From assembly GCA_026724425.1 (NCBI GenBank), contig JAIUCV010000002.1:2113001-2177000 (forward strand): 64,000 nucleotides of DNA. Reading direction: 5' to 3'. Of the stretch, positions 37,027 to 49,925 are shown one piece after another. The DNA is from Erythrophleum ivorense (Eukaryota; Streptophyta; Magnoliopsida; Fabales; Fabaceae). Within the stretch, counting starts at the first letter, position 1; every line of letters starts with the position of its first letter. The notes under the pieces were generated by a model. It was not told the origin of the DNA. It ran no database searches and saw only the letters and a list, made by a program, of their open reading frames with translations. The position numbers and the translations under genes are program-made.

Positions 37027-37060
37027 TATTTAAAAAAAAATAAGGCAACATTCATGTGAA
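29825..37060. other. AT-rich intergenic DNA with microsatellites
   Basis: No gene recognised. Long simple repeats include (TA)n at about 33384-33426 and (GT)n at 36961-37020. Less AT-rich patches near 34880-35000 and 35600-36300 give short protein-like stretches on the minus strand, broken by stops and with no motif I recognise; they may be old transposon coding DNA. Confidence 0.4.
36957..37020 (+). repeat. (TA)n(GT)n microsatellite
   Basis: About 30 uninterrupted GT units follow a short TATATATA run. This is the longest pure dinucleotide tract in the window and lies just outside the left edge of the first CACTA copy. Confidence 0.95.
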
Positions 37061-37809
37061 AGTTGAAACAATTTTAGTTTATATTGGTAATTTTTATTTT
37101 ATATAAATATTATTATTATTATTTGTAATATTTATTCATAACATAATATATAATAATTTATATTTATAATGCAATAATATGTAATAATATATACTTAATA
37201 AGAACAAATAATTTTAAACAATTAATAATTAATAGTCACGACTTTAAAAATAGTATATAACTGTTAATTAATGTACTAAATAAATTTATTATCAATTTTT
37301 GATTAATCATTTATAATGTATAATAATATAAATAATTGACATAATTAATATTAATAATTAAAAATAAATATTTGAGTTACCATTAATAATTAATCTTCAT
37401 AATCATCTCACATCTATCCATATCTTCATCTTCATTGTGCACCTTTATCTCAAGATACACATCTTCAATGTGCAACAATTTTTAAAAATATGCATTTTTT
37501 ATTTCTCCTTCATCTCATATGAGATCAGATAATATATCATTATCTATTGTATCGGCATGAATTTCACCATCTTGAAAAACAATCTGTAATAAACTACTAC
37601 CATCCAACACCCCCTTGCTTTAATTTTAATAACAACTTACCAATTTGTTTTTATCTCTACTTTTATTAAAATATGGTATATAATAAACTTAAACAGCTTG
37701 CTTTGTAAATACAAATAAATCAAAATTGTCATATTTTCTAGTTTTACTTAATTTCAATAATTCTATATTATTTGTATATTTTCATTTTACAATTCATAAC
37801 TAGATTAAA

Positions 37810-40800
37810 TCAATCACAATAAAAATAATACAAATTTCTTTATAAGTTTTTTCTGGACATTATAATTGTACCACATTTTCAAAGATGCCAAAATATTGTT
37901 TTCTCCATCTTGCTCTGTTTTTTTTAGGTAAACTTTACTATTTATTGTCTTATTTCCAATGCCACAAGATTTGGTGTGAAACTTGTATTGATTCACAAAA
38001 TTTCTCAATTACATTTGCACCTCTCTAAGTGGCTTCCAAACTAAATCTTTCAAATATACATTATCACTAAATCTTGGTTATTAAGAACTTATTTAACAAT
38101 AAAATTAAGTTATAATTATGCAAGAAAAATATAAATATATATATATATATACATATAAAAATAAATAATGATATCACCATATATATAAGAGTCAAACTAT
38201 GAGATAAAGTTTTGCTTAATCATAAAGTTAATTTCTTTAAAGTTAATATTTGGATTTAAACTTATCAACTCTTACTTAAAAATCTTACATAATAATTTAA
38301 CATTTTGATGTTTAGGAAAAAAAAAATCTTAGCATATAAAAAGAAAATGTTTTTTTTTTCTTATTTAATATAGCAATTCAACAAGATATAAAAATAAGTG
38401 GCACACATTGTTTTATTATTCAAATAATGAGCATAACACTTTTTAAGTAAGTGTTTCACTTTAGTAAAAATTGATAAAGTTAACTTACTTTTGATCTGCT
38501 TCCTCCACATAATTATTTCAATTAACTATTTTTTGTAAAAAAAGGCATATCTAACTCCAAGTAATATAAATGAAAATGCGATACCTCATATGACAAATAT
38601 ATCTCACAAATATAACCTTTTACACAAACTTTATTTTTAATTATCTATTTTAATCTATTTAAAAACTTACACAATTAGATAACAAGTAGTTAGATACAAC
38701 AAGTTGGCAACAATCAAGCTAATTAGACATGGGTATATCATTTGGTATTGAATTGGGCCACCAACTCTAGCCTTAAATGGTAAATGAATTGCTAAATGTT
38801 TCATAAAATCAAAATATTTAGGTGAAAATATTATTTCTAAGTTACATAAAATGATAGGAATGTTATGTTCCATTTGTATGAAATTATCCACCTTCAATGT
38901 TGTTGAATATAGTTCTTTGAAGAGTTGATTAAACTTGGTTATAGATTTTTAAATTTGTTCAAAAAGTGCACTAAACATGATTGGTAGTAAACATTCCATA
39001 AAAATATGACAATTATGACTTTTAAATCCAAAATACTTTCTATCATTTGAGTCCACACATCTTGATAGATTTGAAAAATACTTGTCGAGGATTTTCAATT
39101 TTTTTATCTACTCACAAATAGTTTTCCTTTGATTAAACATGAAAGTAAACTTAGCTTTTTGTTTAACCATTTTTTCATTAGCAAATTCTTGCAGCTTGAA
39201 GTTATCGTCGCTTTCTTGTTATCTTTGGTCTTTATCTTGGTATCCATAACAATATTAAATGTATTGTCAAATATATTTTTTATTATGTTTATGACATCTA
39301 AATTATGTCAAATCAATATATGCTTTTTTTAATATAGAAGCTTTCAAAATATGCTTTGTTTTATCTAGTTGTGTTGTTACCCATAGTCAAGTAATCTAGA
39401 AATTGGGAATATATTATTTTAAAAAGGGTACTTATATATTGCTATGATTATTCTCCATCCAATTTTGGGAGAGGGAGATCATTTTTAACTTTTTTTTCTT
39501 AAAAATAATTTTATTTCTTCTAAAAATATTGGTCATGGGAAGAGATTATTGATGACAATTGAAGTATGAATTTTGTTTTCTTTAAGGTAAAAGCTTTTAA
39601 ATTGTGCATACAATAAGGATAAGTTAATTTTTCAATAATACTTTATCGTAACAACATTTTATGTGTTGAAAAGTCATTTTTTATTCATATTAATGCTATT
39701 CTTATTTGGAAATTTTATTTTTTTAAGATGTCATATAGTTGTACTCTTTTCTCCTATAATAATTTTAAATCATTAATTAATGATTGCGATAATTTATTAA
39801 TCTTGATACTAAGATTTTGTGGTTTATGAATGATTGTAATTAAAAATAAATAATGAGTAGTTATGCACAATTCAAAAGGGAGATTGTAAACAATTATTAT
39901 CACAAGCTAATATAAACATGGTAAGGTATAATGATTACAAAGAGTGAATTCATTGATACATAAATCCAGTCTAAAATTTTGTGGTTTTATAACAAATTCT
40001 AAATATACTCTATTAGAATATTTTTGTGCCTTTCCATTTGATAGATGATAGAATATACTTTTATATCTTCTGTTATTCTAGTGGCATTGCATTTGCTCAA
40101 CAGAATTCATTAAAACATAAAAGCCTTTATAGTTTAGGAGTAATTGGTAAACAATATATTATTTTAACTATAATTTCTTCAAAAAAATTATTTTTTTTAT
40201 TAAATTGACTAGTTTTATATCGAGATACTTCATAAAATTTAAATGTTATTTTGTTTATGTTAACTTTGTAATACAACATACGTCCATTAATGCAAATATC
40301 ATTTTTTAGAGCAAATAAACCAAGTTTTTAATATTAGCTTATTTGTTTTGTACCAATTATTAGGTACGATATTATCACGAGAGCGACTATTTTTTATAAA
40401 ACTTACAAATCTATTAAAACTATACTATTTAATATTTAATATTGATGCAGCGACAAACAACTCAAACTTATTAATGCATTCTAGCCATAGTAGTTGTTAA
40501 TATGCATTTAATAAATTAAAAAAAATTTAAGATTCTAAATTTGAAAATTTATCAACCTAATTAATATTATTATCATAACTTATTTATTCATAGTTATTAA
40601 CATTAAAATCAAGATTAGTTACATCAAAGATCATTGTTTTCATAACTATTATTATAGTCATCATTTACTAATTTTAAGTTAGATGTTATTTTAATGTGGA
40701 TATTAGTTGGCAATAATTAAATCTTGCCATGGTACGTCTGATACCAATATTTAGGTTAAAACTCTCTTTGGTAAATATCAATTTTTACATCATTAGTGTT

Positions 40801-40950
40801 AAGATATACTCTATTTTTTTATTTAAAATATAGACATTTAATTTGTTTCATGTCCTAAACTAGGTCCATTTTTATGAGCTATAAAAATTTATTAATATAT
40901 CCATTTCGTTTATAATTTAATTTATTATATATCTGTCTTCAATGGCTAAA
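37810..40950 (-). pseudogene. TNP2-type CACTA transposase, broken, copy 1
   Basis: Order along the minus strand: near 40730 a peptide PKYWYQTYHGK, resembling the WxWHGE end of the transposase-associated N-terminal domain. From about 39080 down comes NLSRCVDSNDRKYFGFKSHN followed by CHIFMECLLPIM, and then at 38667-38897 LCNLEIIFSPKYFDFMKHLA and GGPIQYQMIYP, both typical of the DUF4218 region. At about 37870-38008 lies FVNQYKFHTKSCGIGNKTIN, typical of DUF4216. Domain order matches TNP2 proteins. Many stops and frameshifts separate the pieces, so it cannot make a full transposase. Domain names come from memory of the family's motifs. Confidence 0.7.
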
Positions 40951-41847
40951 AATTTCTATTTTATGTTATAATAAATAATTTAAATATTATCTCACAATTT
41001 TGATTAATAATAATTATTTTAAAATTTTTATCAACAAAATTTTTCACTATATTAAGTGGCAAAAAAATATCACAAAAATTTTTAATATCTTTTAAATGCT
41101 ATCTAATAATAAATATTTTTTCACAATATTATTACAAATCAATAAATAATCACTACTATAATAAAAAATATTTCTCTACTATGTAATTACAAATTAATAA
41201 ATAATAAATACTATCAATCAATTATTTATAATTATTAAACAATCAAAAAATAACAATACTAAATACTAAATAATATTTTATAAAAATATTTATACATACC
41301 TTAGAAAAAAATTTCAAATATCCAATTAAATAAATTTTCAAATACTCAATTTTCAATCAAACAAATTGTTCAATGCAATTTGATATCCATGATTGAAGTA
41401 AAAAAAAAAAAAAAGAAGAAAAAATCATGTAAACAGAGAGAGAAGAAGAAGAGCACTAAAAGAGAAGAGAGAAAGTGAAATTTTTTTTTAATCTATTCAA
41501 CAATTATTTTTAAATGACTATATTTTTCTAATATTTGAAAAGTTAAAAAAAGTAAAATAGTTAAGAAAGATATGCGCAAAATTTTATGTAAAAAATTAAA
41601 TTAAATTTTACTTAGTTAGTTCTAATGACCCACTGAATCAGGCCAACCATTGTTTAATCTACCCACTTGGCCAATTGATTATCACTATTTTTCTTACAAT
41701 TTTCTACTGTTTTCATATATTTTTTCTTCATTCTCTGTTGACAATTTTTGTTCAACTCAAATTCAATCAAAAAATAAATAAAAATAAAAATAAAAATAAT
41801 GTAGAAATAATTTTAGTCAGATTCTGTCAATTCCTTCTATCGAAATT

Positions 41848-42082
41848 TTATAATATTATTGCAGCGTAGGCTATATACTTTTTGTGAAATGCACATGTTC
41901 CATCGATGGAGCCATAATGATAATGGTTTTCAGTGAGAATATTCTTTACAAATTCATCAAAGTTTTTGTGGTCCAGTGAGTGGAAAGGTCGAATGTCGCA
42001 ATAATGCTGCGTACAACTGTTCATCCTTCACCATGTCCCATAAGGAGCAAATACTCTAGGTGACATATGAAGCGTAAGTTTT
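41848..42082 (-). pseudogene. Unidentified coding fragment inside CACTA copy 1
   Basis: The minus strand reads ICSLWDMVKDEQLYAALLRH, then STFPLTGPQ; after a one-frame shift it continues NFDEFVKNILTENHYHYGSI and DGTCAFHKKYIAYAA, ending at a stop. One stop also interrupts the first part. The composition and the matching peptide in copy 2 (48889-49090) suggest a formerly real exon. It does not look like a TNP2 transposase domain, and I do not recognise the source protein. It lies upstream of the transposase relic on the same strand, where CACTA elements sometimes carry captured host sequence. Confidence 0.4.
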
Positions 42083-42955
42083 ATCCAAGAATTTGTTTGA
42101 ATATAATAGTGTGTATGTTGAATGCTAATAATTGCTTCTTTTTAAATGGAGTTTTATTAAAAAATACTTTATAAAATTAGTTGATAAATATTTTTATCAA
42201 TATTGTTGTATTTAGCAAATTTTATAAAAAGTATTTTTTACTATTAAAATTACATAAAATACATGCACTTAAGAACATAGATATATATATTAAAAAAAGA
42301 TAATTATCGTAACTAATGATTGAGTGAGATTATTTTTGTTTTCTAAAAATAAATGTTTTCACTTCCCAAGAAAAAGCTCCACTTTTTTGTCACAATAAAA
42401 AATTGCTTCTGCTATCTATTAGAAATATTTTTTTTTTTTAAGAAAAGCTTGGCGTGTCAAACACTGTAATTTCTCAAAATAAATACTTTTTTTTAAGAAA
42501 TAAGCAATTTGAACTCTCAACTAGACCAAAAAGAAAACTAAAATAGATTGAGCTATTAAAGACTAGGTTAAAGAGAGTTTTAATAATTTGGTAGCTATTT
42601 TTATTAATGAGAGGTAAAAGTGAAAATTTAAGAATTGTCAATAATTGCTATATTTACAAATTAAAAGATTTAGATTCTATCAATTTCTCTTTAAAAGTAA
42701 CATTGTCAATTATGCGAGATTCATTATACACTATGAAATTATTTAAAGGAAATCTACCACTCAAATGAGTCACACATATGTTTTGTATCTTTTTTTCTTT
42801 TTTATTTAAATTAATAATATCAATTTTGAAGAGAAAAAAATATTCATCCCCGGCTAACAAAAAAAAAAAAAAGAGTCACACGGACTGTCCAACAACAAGA
42901 GTTTTTCTCTCAAAAAAATAATACAAATATAGAAAGATTTTAACAGTCTCAAATT

Positions 42956-43444
42956 GATGCATTGCATAAGATTATTCCATATTCTGATCTTCGAGGAGTA
43001 CTACTTTAAAATTTGTGCAACAATATTCAAGAAACATTAAAACACAAAAAACAAAAATTGAAGCTGGTTTTCCACTTATTAATATACTATTTATGATCAT
43101 TACGCTTAAACTAATACAAATGAGTTAGAAAGTCCCCAATAAGCTGTATTTAGTACGTGTTTGGATTTTCAATACAAAGTCACAGTTTGTGTAAAAGCTA
43201 TCTATCTTTGCTTCTTGCAAACCATGTTTACTTCTTGCAAAACGTGATTTGCTTCCTTCAAACGCTTATCCAAACATGCACTTACACTATTTCTGAAGAT
43301 AAGAGTAGTGTGTATATAAGAGTGTAATCAGTTAAATATCCCGATATTTTGCATTTGACCGAAAAACAAAAAGTTAAATACCCTTAATAAGCATATGTAT
43401 ATGTATATATATATATATATATATATACATACGTAACAATCTGA
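42956..43444. other. Spacer between the two CACTA copies
   Basis: About 490 bp without similarity to either copy's interior. It holds the Tourist-like MITE described separately and a (TA)n tract at about 43396-43427. No coding frame. Confidence 0.5.
43153..43281 (+). mobile_element. Tourist-like MITE (129 bp)
   Basis: Terminal inverted repeats GTACGTGTTTGGAT (43153-43166) and ATCCAAACATGCAC (43268-43281) pair with two mismatches. The element is flanked by TTA on both sides. A 3-bp TTA duplication and short repeats of this type are typical of PIF/Harbinger-derived Tourist MITEs. There is no coding capacity. A relative lies at 1698-1796. Confidence 0.6.
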
Positions 43445-44074
43445 AACAGTTTGATGGACTAACATCTGCAGATATTATTATATTTTTTGTAATAATTATT
43501 CATAAGATAATATGTAATAATTTATATCCTTAATACAATAATATATAATTAATAATATAAAATAATTTTAAACTATTAATAATTAATAATCAAAGTTTTA
43601 AAAATAAATTATAATTGTTAATTAATGTACTAAATAAAATTATTATCAACTTGTAATTAATAATTTATAATATAATAATATCACTAATTGACATAATTAA
43701 TATTAATAATTAAAAAATAAATATTTGAATTGTTGTTAATAATTAATCTTCATCATTATTATTATCTCGCACCACCTGAAGATCTATAACTTCATCTTCA
43801 TCTTGCATATTTATCTTAACATCTACGTCTTCATCGTACAACAATATTTGAAGATTCATCTTTTATATTTCTCCTTCATCTGTAAAGTATTAGATAATAT
43901 ATCATTATTTATTTTGTTAAAATGAGTTTTACTATCTTGGTAAACAATCTCTAATATATTACTATCATCCATCACACCCTTTACCCAATCTATCAATTTA
44001 TTTTATCTCTAATTCTCATAAAATATGGCACATAATAGACTTAACCTGTTTGCTTTGCAAATATAAATGTATCA

Positions 44075-46915
44075 AATTTTTTATATTTTCTGGTATTGCT
44101 TAATTTCAATAATTTGATACTTTTTGTGTATTTTCATTCCACAATTCATAACTAGATTAAACCAATCACAAGGGTTATTTTCTCCATCTTGCCCTGTTCC
44201 TTTTAGGTAAATTTCACTATTTATTGTCTTCTTTCCAATGCTACAAGGTTCAATATAAAATTTGTATCTATTCACAAAATATCTCAATCACATTTGTCTT
44301 TCTCTAAGTGGTCTCCAAGCTAAATCTTTCAAATATATATTATTATTAAATCTTGGTTAATTAAGAGCCTATTTAACAACATAATTATGTTATTATTATG
44401 CAAGAAAAAAAATATATATATATATATACACACAAATAAATAATGATATTACTACATACATACGAATCAAACAATGAGACAAAGTTTTACTTAATCATGG
44501 AATCAATTTCTTTAAAGCTTGCCAACTCTTGCTTAAAAAGCTTGCAAAACAGTTTAACATTTAAATGTTAAGGAACAAAATCTTAACATATAACAAGAAA
44601 GTATTTTGTTTCTCTTGTTTAATATAAGGTTTGACTTAATTGCAATTCAACAAGACATGAAAATAAATGACATGCATTTCTTTTTCATTTAAATAACGAG
44701 TAGAACACTATGATAAAGTTGCCTCACTTTTATATGCTTCATTTACATAATCATTTTAATTAACTTTTGTTCGTAAAAAAAACATATCTCACTCAAAATA
44801 GTATGAATAAAAGTGTGGTATCTCTTATGACAAATATACCTCACAAATGGAATATTCCACACAAATTTTATTTTTAATGATCCCTTTAAATCTATTTACA
44901 AATATACACAACTAGATAACAAATAGTTAGAAACAACAATAAATTGGTGACAATCAAACTAATTAAACATGGGTAAAATATCACCTAAGTATCAATTACA
45001 TTTTAAATGGATACATCCATTGCCATTGAATGGACCATCAACCTTAGTCGCAAATGACAAATGAAACTAGTAAATGTTTCATATAATCAAACAATTTAGG
45101 TAGAAATATATATTTTTTAACTTACATAGAATGATAGGAATATTATGTCCCATTTGTATTAAATCATCCACCTTCAGTGTTATTAAACATAGTTCTTCAA
45201 ATAATTAATTTAACTTGATTATAAGTTTTCAAATTTGCTCAGAGAAGTGCACTAAACTTGATTAGCAGTAAACATTTTATAAAAATGTGATAGTCATGAC
45301 TTCTAAATCCAAATAACTCTCCACCATTTGAGTCTACGCATCTTGATAGATTTAAAGAATATCTACTGAACATTTTCAATCTTTTTATCCACTCTCACAA
45401 ATAGCTTTTCTTTAGTCAAGTATGAAAATTAACTTAGTTTTTGGTTTAACTATTTTTCTATCTGCTAATTCTTACAGTTTCAAGTATTTCCACCTACAAT
45501 ATTCCTTCAAATTTATCGTCACTTTTATGTTATCTTTGGTCTTTGTCTTGACATCTATAACAAAATTAAAAATATTGTCAAACATATTTTTATTTATATA
45601 CATGACATCTAAAACATGCCAAACTAATAGATATTTCCAATATAAAAACTTTCAAAATATGCTTTGCTTCATTTAGTTAATGTTGTTGCCCATGGTCAAG
45701 TAATCTAAAAATCCCTTGATTTACTATTTTAAGAAGGGTACTCACATATTGTTATAATTCTTTTCTATCCAATCTTGGGAAAGGGGATCATTTTTTAGTC
45801 TATTTTTTTAAAGACACTTTTTTTATTTCTTTAAAAAATTGTTCATGGAAAGAAATTTTGATAATAATCAAATTATGAGTTCTTTCCCTTATATTTCAAA
45901 GTAAAAGCTTTTGAATTATGCACACAATCAGTATAAGCTAATTTTTCAATAGTACTATATCATGACAATATTCCATATGCTAAAAAATCATTTATCATCC
46001 ACATTAGGTATTCTCATCTAAAATTTTTGTTTTCTTAAGATGTCTTATATTGGTACTCCTCCCTCCTATAATAACTTTAACTCGTCAATTAATGGATGTA
46101 ATAATATATCAAAATTAGTATTAGAATTTTGTGGTCTAAAATTGATTGTAGTTGAAAAATAAGTAAGAAGAAATCATGCACAATTTAAGAGAGAGATTGT
46201 AAGGAATTATTATCACATACTAACATAAATAGGGTGAGACAAAATGACCATAAGGAGTGAATCCATTTGTCCATAACGAATCTTAAATATATTTTATCAA
46301 AATATTTCCATGCTTCTCCATTTGATAAATGACATAATACACTTTTACATCTTCTATTATTCCAATGGCATTATATTTGCTTAGTCAATTTTATTGAAGT
46401 ATAAAACCTTTATAATATAAAAATAATCAATAAACATTACATTCTTTTAACTTGAATCTCCTTAAACTTTTGTTTTCTATTAAGTTGACTAATTTTATAT
46501 CAAGATACTTTGTAGAATTTACGCGTTATTTTGTTTATGTTGTCTTTGTAAAACAATATACACCTATTAAGACAAATATTAATTTTTGAAATAGATAAAC
46601 CAAGTTTTAATATTAACTTCTTTGTTTTGTACCAATTATTAGCACAACATTATTACAAGAATAACTATTTTTTATAAAACTTGCAAATTGATTGAAATTA
46701 TATTATGACGTAGGGGTGTTTATTGGCCTATTAGGTTATAGGGGCTCGCTTTAACCCGGTTTAATCAGGTCGGGCTGGTTGTTGGGCCAAAAATATAAAT
46801 AAGTAAAACTTTAAATAAAATTATATCAGGTTGGGTTGGGCCACGGGCGAATACATGTTCTGTCCAATCCACTCTAGTAGCTACTTTTTTTTTTAAATTA
46901 TCGATATCTTGTCAT

Positions 46916-46950
<35 letters not shown>

Positions 46951-47900
46951 TAATTTCATCTTATTCTTTCTGTATGATACAACTTTCATTACCTGTCTAA
47001 ACCTTCCATACTTCTTAATTATTTTTATTATTGATGTACATACTTATTTATATTTCTTTTGTTAAATAATAAAAATACACATGTTTACTTAATGTTTGAT
47101 AATACTAATTTTTTTTTATTATTGATAAAAATATGAGAGTTCTAAAAGCTCATTATTTTGAAATATATGTCTATGAGTCTATAAAAAAATATTTTTATAT
47201 TTCAAATATCAATTTAAAAAAAAAAAGTGGTCAGGGCAGTCCTAACGCGTCATAATCCAACGTAAAACCGAGCTTGTTTGGGCAAGGTTGGGCTACAAAT
47301 ATAAAAATAAACTTGATGTCTTAATCGGGTAGAGCATCAAGGCTACTAAATGTTTGAACCGACCCTACCCATAAACAATCATATTATAACGTATTATTGT
47401 TAGATTTAATATTTGTATAACAATAGAAAGCTCAAACTCATTAATGCATTCTCGTTATAGTAGTTGCTGAAACACATTTAATAAATCAAAAAACTTATGA
47501 GCTTTTAAGTGTGGAGATTCCTCAACCTAATTAATATTATCATAATAATCTAATTCATTATAACTACCAACATTAAAATCAAGATCACCTACATCAAATA
47601 TTATTAGTATTATTATTTCATAACCATTATTATGGTTATTATTTACTAATTTTGAACTAGATGTTATTCTAATGTGTATATTAGTCGATGATGATTCAAT
47701 CTCACCATGGCATGTCCAATGTCAATATTTAGGTTGAAATCCTTTTTTTTTTAATATTAATTTTTACATCATTAGTACTAATACATGCTCTATGTTTGTG
47801 TTTAAAATATAAACATCTAATTTTTTTTTATTTCCATAATTGGGTCAATTTTCATGAGCAAAAGCAATAAACTTGTTTACTTATTGTAAAAATTTATTAA
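44075..47900 (-). pseudogene. TNP2-type CACTA transposase, broken, copy 2
   Basis: The relics run in the same order as copy 1. Near 47710 is HWTCHGE, the end of the transposase-associated domain. Near 45260-45340 lies LNLSRCVDSNGGELFGFRSH and then HIFIKCLL. A DUF4218-like stretch follows at about 44990-45190, and RYFVNRYKFYIEPCSIGKKT at 44170-44287 is DUF4216-like. Stops and frameshifts are frequent, and the 671-bp insertion splits the central region. It is non-functional. Confidence 0.65.
46711..47381 (+). mobile_element. Nested 671-bp non-autonomous DNA transposon
   Basis: Starts TAGGGGTGTTTATTGG and ends CCATAAACAATCA, so the outer parts are imperfect inverted repeats sharing TGTTTAT. It is flanked by TATTATGACG (46701-46710) and TATTATAACG (47382-47391), a 10-bp target duplication with one mismatch. 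The corresponding place in copy 1 (about 40420-40440) lacks it, giving an empty site. The inside is rich in GGTTGGGTTGGGCC-type words and has no coding frame. The 10-bp duplication suggests a Mutator-like mover; the AGGGGTGTT start recalls hAT elements. The family is unsettled. Confidence 0.6.
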
Positions 47901-48888
47901 TATATCCTTTTCGTCTCAAATTGAATATATTATACATCCAACTTTGATAGTTAAGAATTTACATTTTTTGTTATAATAAACAATTCAAATATTATTTTAT
48001 AATTTTAAAAAATAATAATTATGTTAAAATTGTTATTAGCAATTTTTTCCCACTACATTAAATTAAAAAATTATTTTTTTAATATCATTTTCTAAATACT
48101 ATCCAATAATAAATATTTTTTCATAATATTATCACAAATCAAAAAACAATCAATACTATAATAATTAATATTAACATTTCTCTGCTATATTATCATAAAC
48201 TAATAAATAATCAATATTATCAATCAATTATTTGTAATTATTAAATAATCAATAAATAACAATACTAAATATCAAATAATATTTCATAGAAATATTATCA
48301 CAAAATATTTATACATACCTTAGAAAAAAATTTTAAATCTCCAATCAAATAAATTTTCAAATACTCAATTTTCAATCAAACAAATTATTCAATGCAATTC
48401 AATGTCAATGACTAAAGTAAAAAATAAAGAAAAAAAAGCATGCAAATGCAAAAAAAAAAGAAAGAGGAGAGAGAGAGAGAGGGGAAGAGAATAAGAAAGG
48501 AAAGAATGACACTAAAAAAGAAGAGGGGCACTAACAAAATTATATTAGTGAATAAGTAAAAGATGTAAAACAAAAAAAGTAAAAATAATTAAAAATATGC
48601 ATAAATTTTATATAAAAAATTTTAAAAAATCAAATAAAATTTTATTTAATTGGCTCAAGTGGCCGCCTGAATTAGGTCAACCCTTATTTAGTCTATTCAC
48701 TTGGCCAATTGATATTCACTATTTTTTTTACAATTTTTTATTATTTTCGTATTATTTTTCTGTGTTTTTTGTTGATAATTTTTTTCAACTCATATTCAAT
48801 CAAAAAAGAAATAAAAAAAAAATAAACAAATAATTTTAGTCAAAATCTATCAATTCCTTCATTATTGTAGTGTAGGCTATATACTTTT

Positions 48889-49090
48889 TGGAAAATGCAC
48901 ATGTTCCAATGATGGAGCCATAATAAGAATGGTTTTCATTGAGACATATTCTTCACAAATTCATCAAAGTTTTGGCGGTCCAGCGAGTGGAAGGTCGAAA
49001 GTCGCTGTAATGCCGCGTAAAACTGTCAATCCTTCAGTATGTCCCACAAGGAGCAAATATTCCAAGTGCCACATGAATCGAAAGTCTTAA
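48889..49090 (-). pseudogene. Unidentified coding fragment inside CACTA copy 2
   Basis: Minus-strand peptide KTFDSCGTWNICSLWDILKD, then one stop, then QFYAALQRLSTF, and after a shift NFDEFVKN. It corresponds residue by residue to the fragment at 41848-42082. Both copies keep the reading frame over the first 25-30 codons although each carries its own stops. It was therefore present before the duplication. Source protein not recognised. Confidence 0.4.
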
Positions 49091-49925
49091 TCAATAATTT
49101 GTCTGAAGAAAATAGAGTGTGTGTTGAATGCTAATTACTGCTTCTTTTTAAATGGGATTTTATAAAAAAGAAATTTATAAAAATATTTGATAAGTATTTT
49201 TATCAATATTATTGCATTTACCAAATTTTATTAAAAAAATTACTTTTTACTATTAAAATTACATAAATGACACGTACTTTAGAACATAGATATATAAAAA
49301 AATAATTATAGTAATTAATGATTGAGTGAGAGTATTTTTGTTTTGAACAAATAAATGTTTCTACTTTCGAAGAAAAAGCTACATTTTTTTCACAGTCAAA
49401 AATTGCTAATGATATCTATTACAAGTAGTTTTTTTTAACAAAAGCTTGGCGTGCCAAACACTGTATTTTCTCAAAATAAGAAATAAGCAATTTCAACTCT
49501 CAACTAGGCCAAAAAGAAAACTAAAATAGATCGAGCTATTAAAACTGGGTTAGAGAGAGTTTTAATAATTTGGTAGCTATTATTATTAATGAGTGGTAAG
49601 AGTGAAAATTTAAGAATTGTCAATTGTTGCTGAAGATTTAGATTCTATCAATTTATCTTTGAAATTAACATTATCAATTATGTGAGATTTATCATACAGT
49701 GTGAAATTATTCAAGAAAAATTTACTAGTCAAATGACTCACATATATGTTTTGTATCTTTTTTTTTTTATTTTAATTGACAATATCAAATGTGAAGAGAA
49801 AATATTCATCCCCTAAATAAGAGGTAAAAAAAAAAAGTCACATGGGCTGTTCAGCGATGAGTTTTTCTCCCAAAAAATTAACACAAATATAAAAAGATTG
49901 AAAGATTTACACTGCCTCAAAAAAA

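Larger units (their letters stand above)
37065..42955 (-). mobile_element. Degenerate CACTA (En/Spm) element, copy 1
   Basis: The whole block has a diverged direct counterpart at about 43445-49925, with shared words at many points (for example ATAATATATCATTAT near the left, CTTGGCGTG.CAAACACTGTA near 42450, and a shared run ending near 42950). It contains minus-strand relics of a TNP2-type transposase (about 37810-40930) and a further coding-like fragment at 41848-42082. I did not find clean CACTA termini at either edge, so the edges mark where similarity stops, not proven element ends. Confidence 0.55.
43445..49925 (-). mobile_element. Degenerate CACTA (En/Spm) element, copy 2
   Basis: Direct-orientation counterpart of 37065-42955. 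The left edge shares GTAATA-TTATTCATAA-ATAATAT words. The right edge ends with matching AGTCACA-GG-CTGT and GAGTTTTTCTC words. It is longer by about 0.6 kb, almost exactly the size of the 671-bp insertion at 46711-47381. It carries the same order of transposase relics and the same extra coding fragment. I judge the copies moderately diverged, so the duplication is old. Clean termini were not found. Confidence 0.55.
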
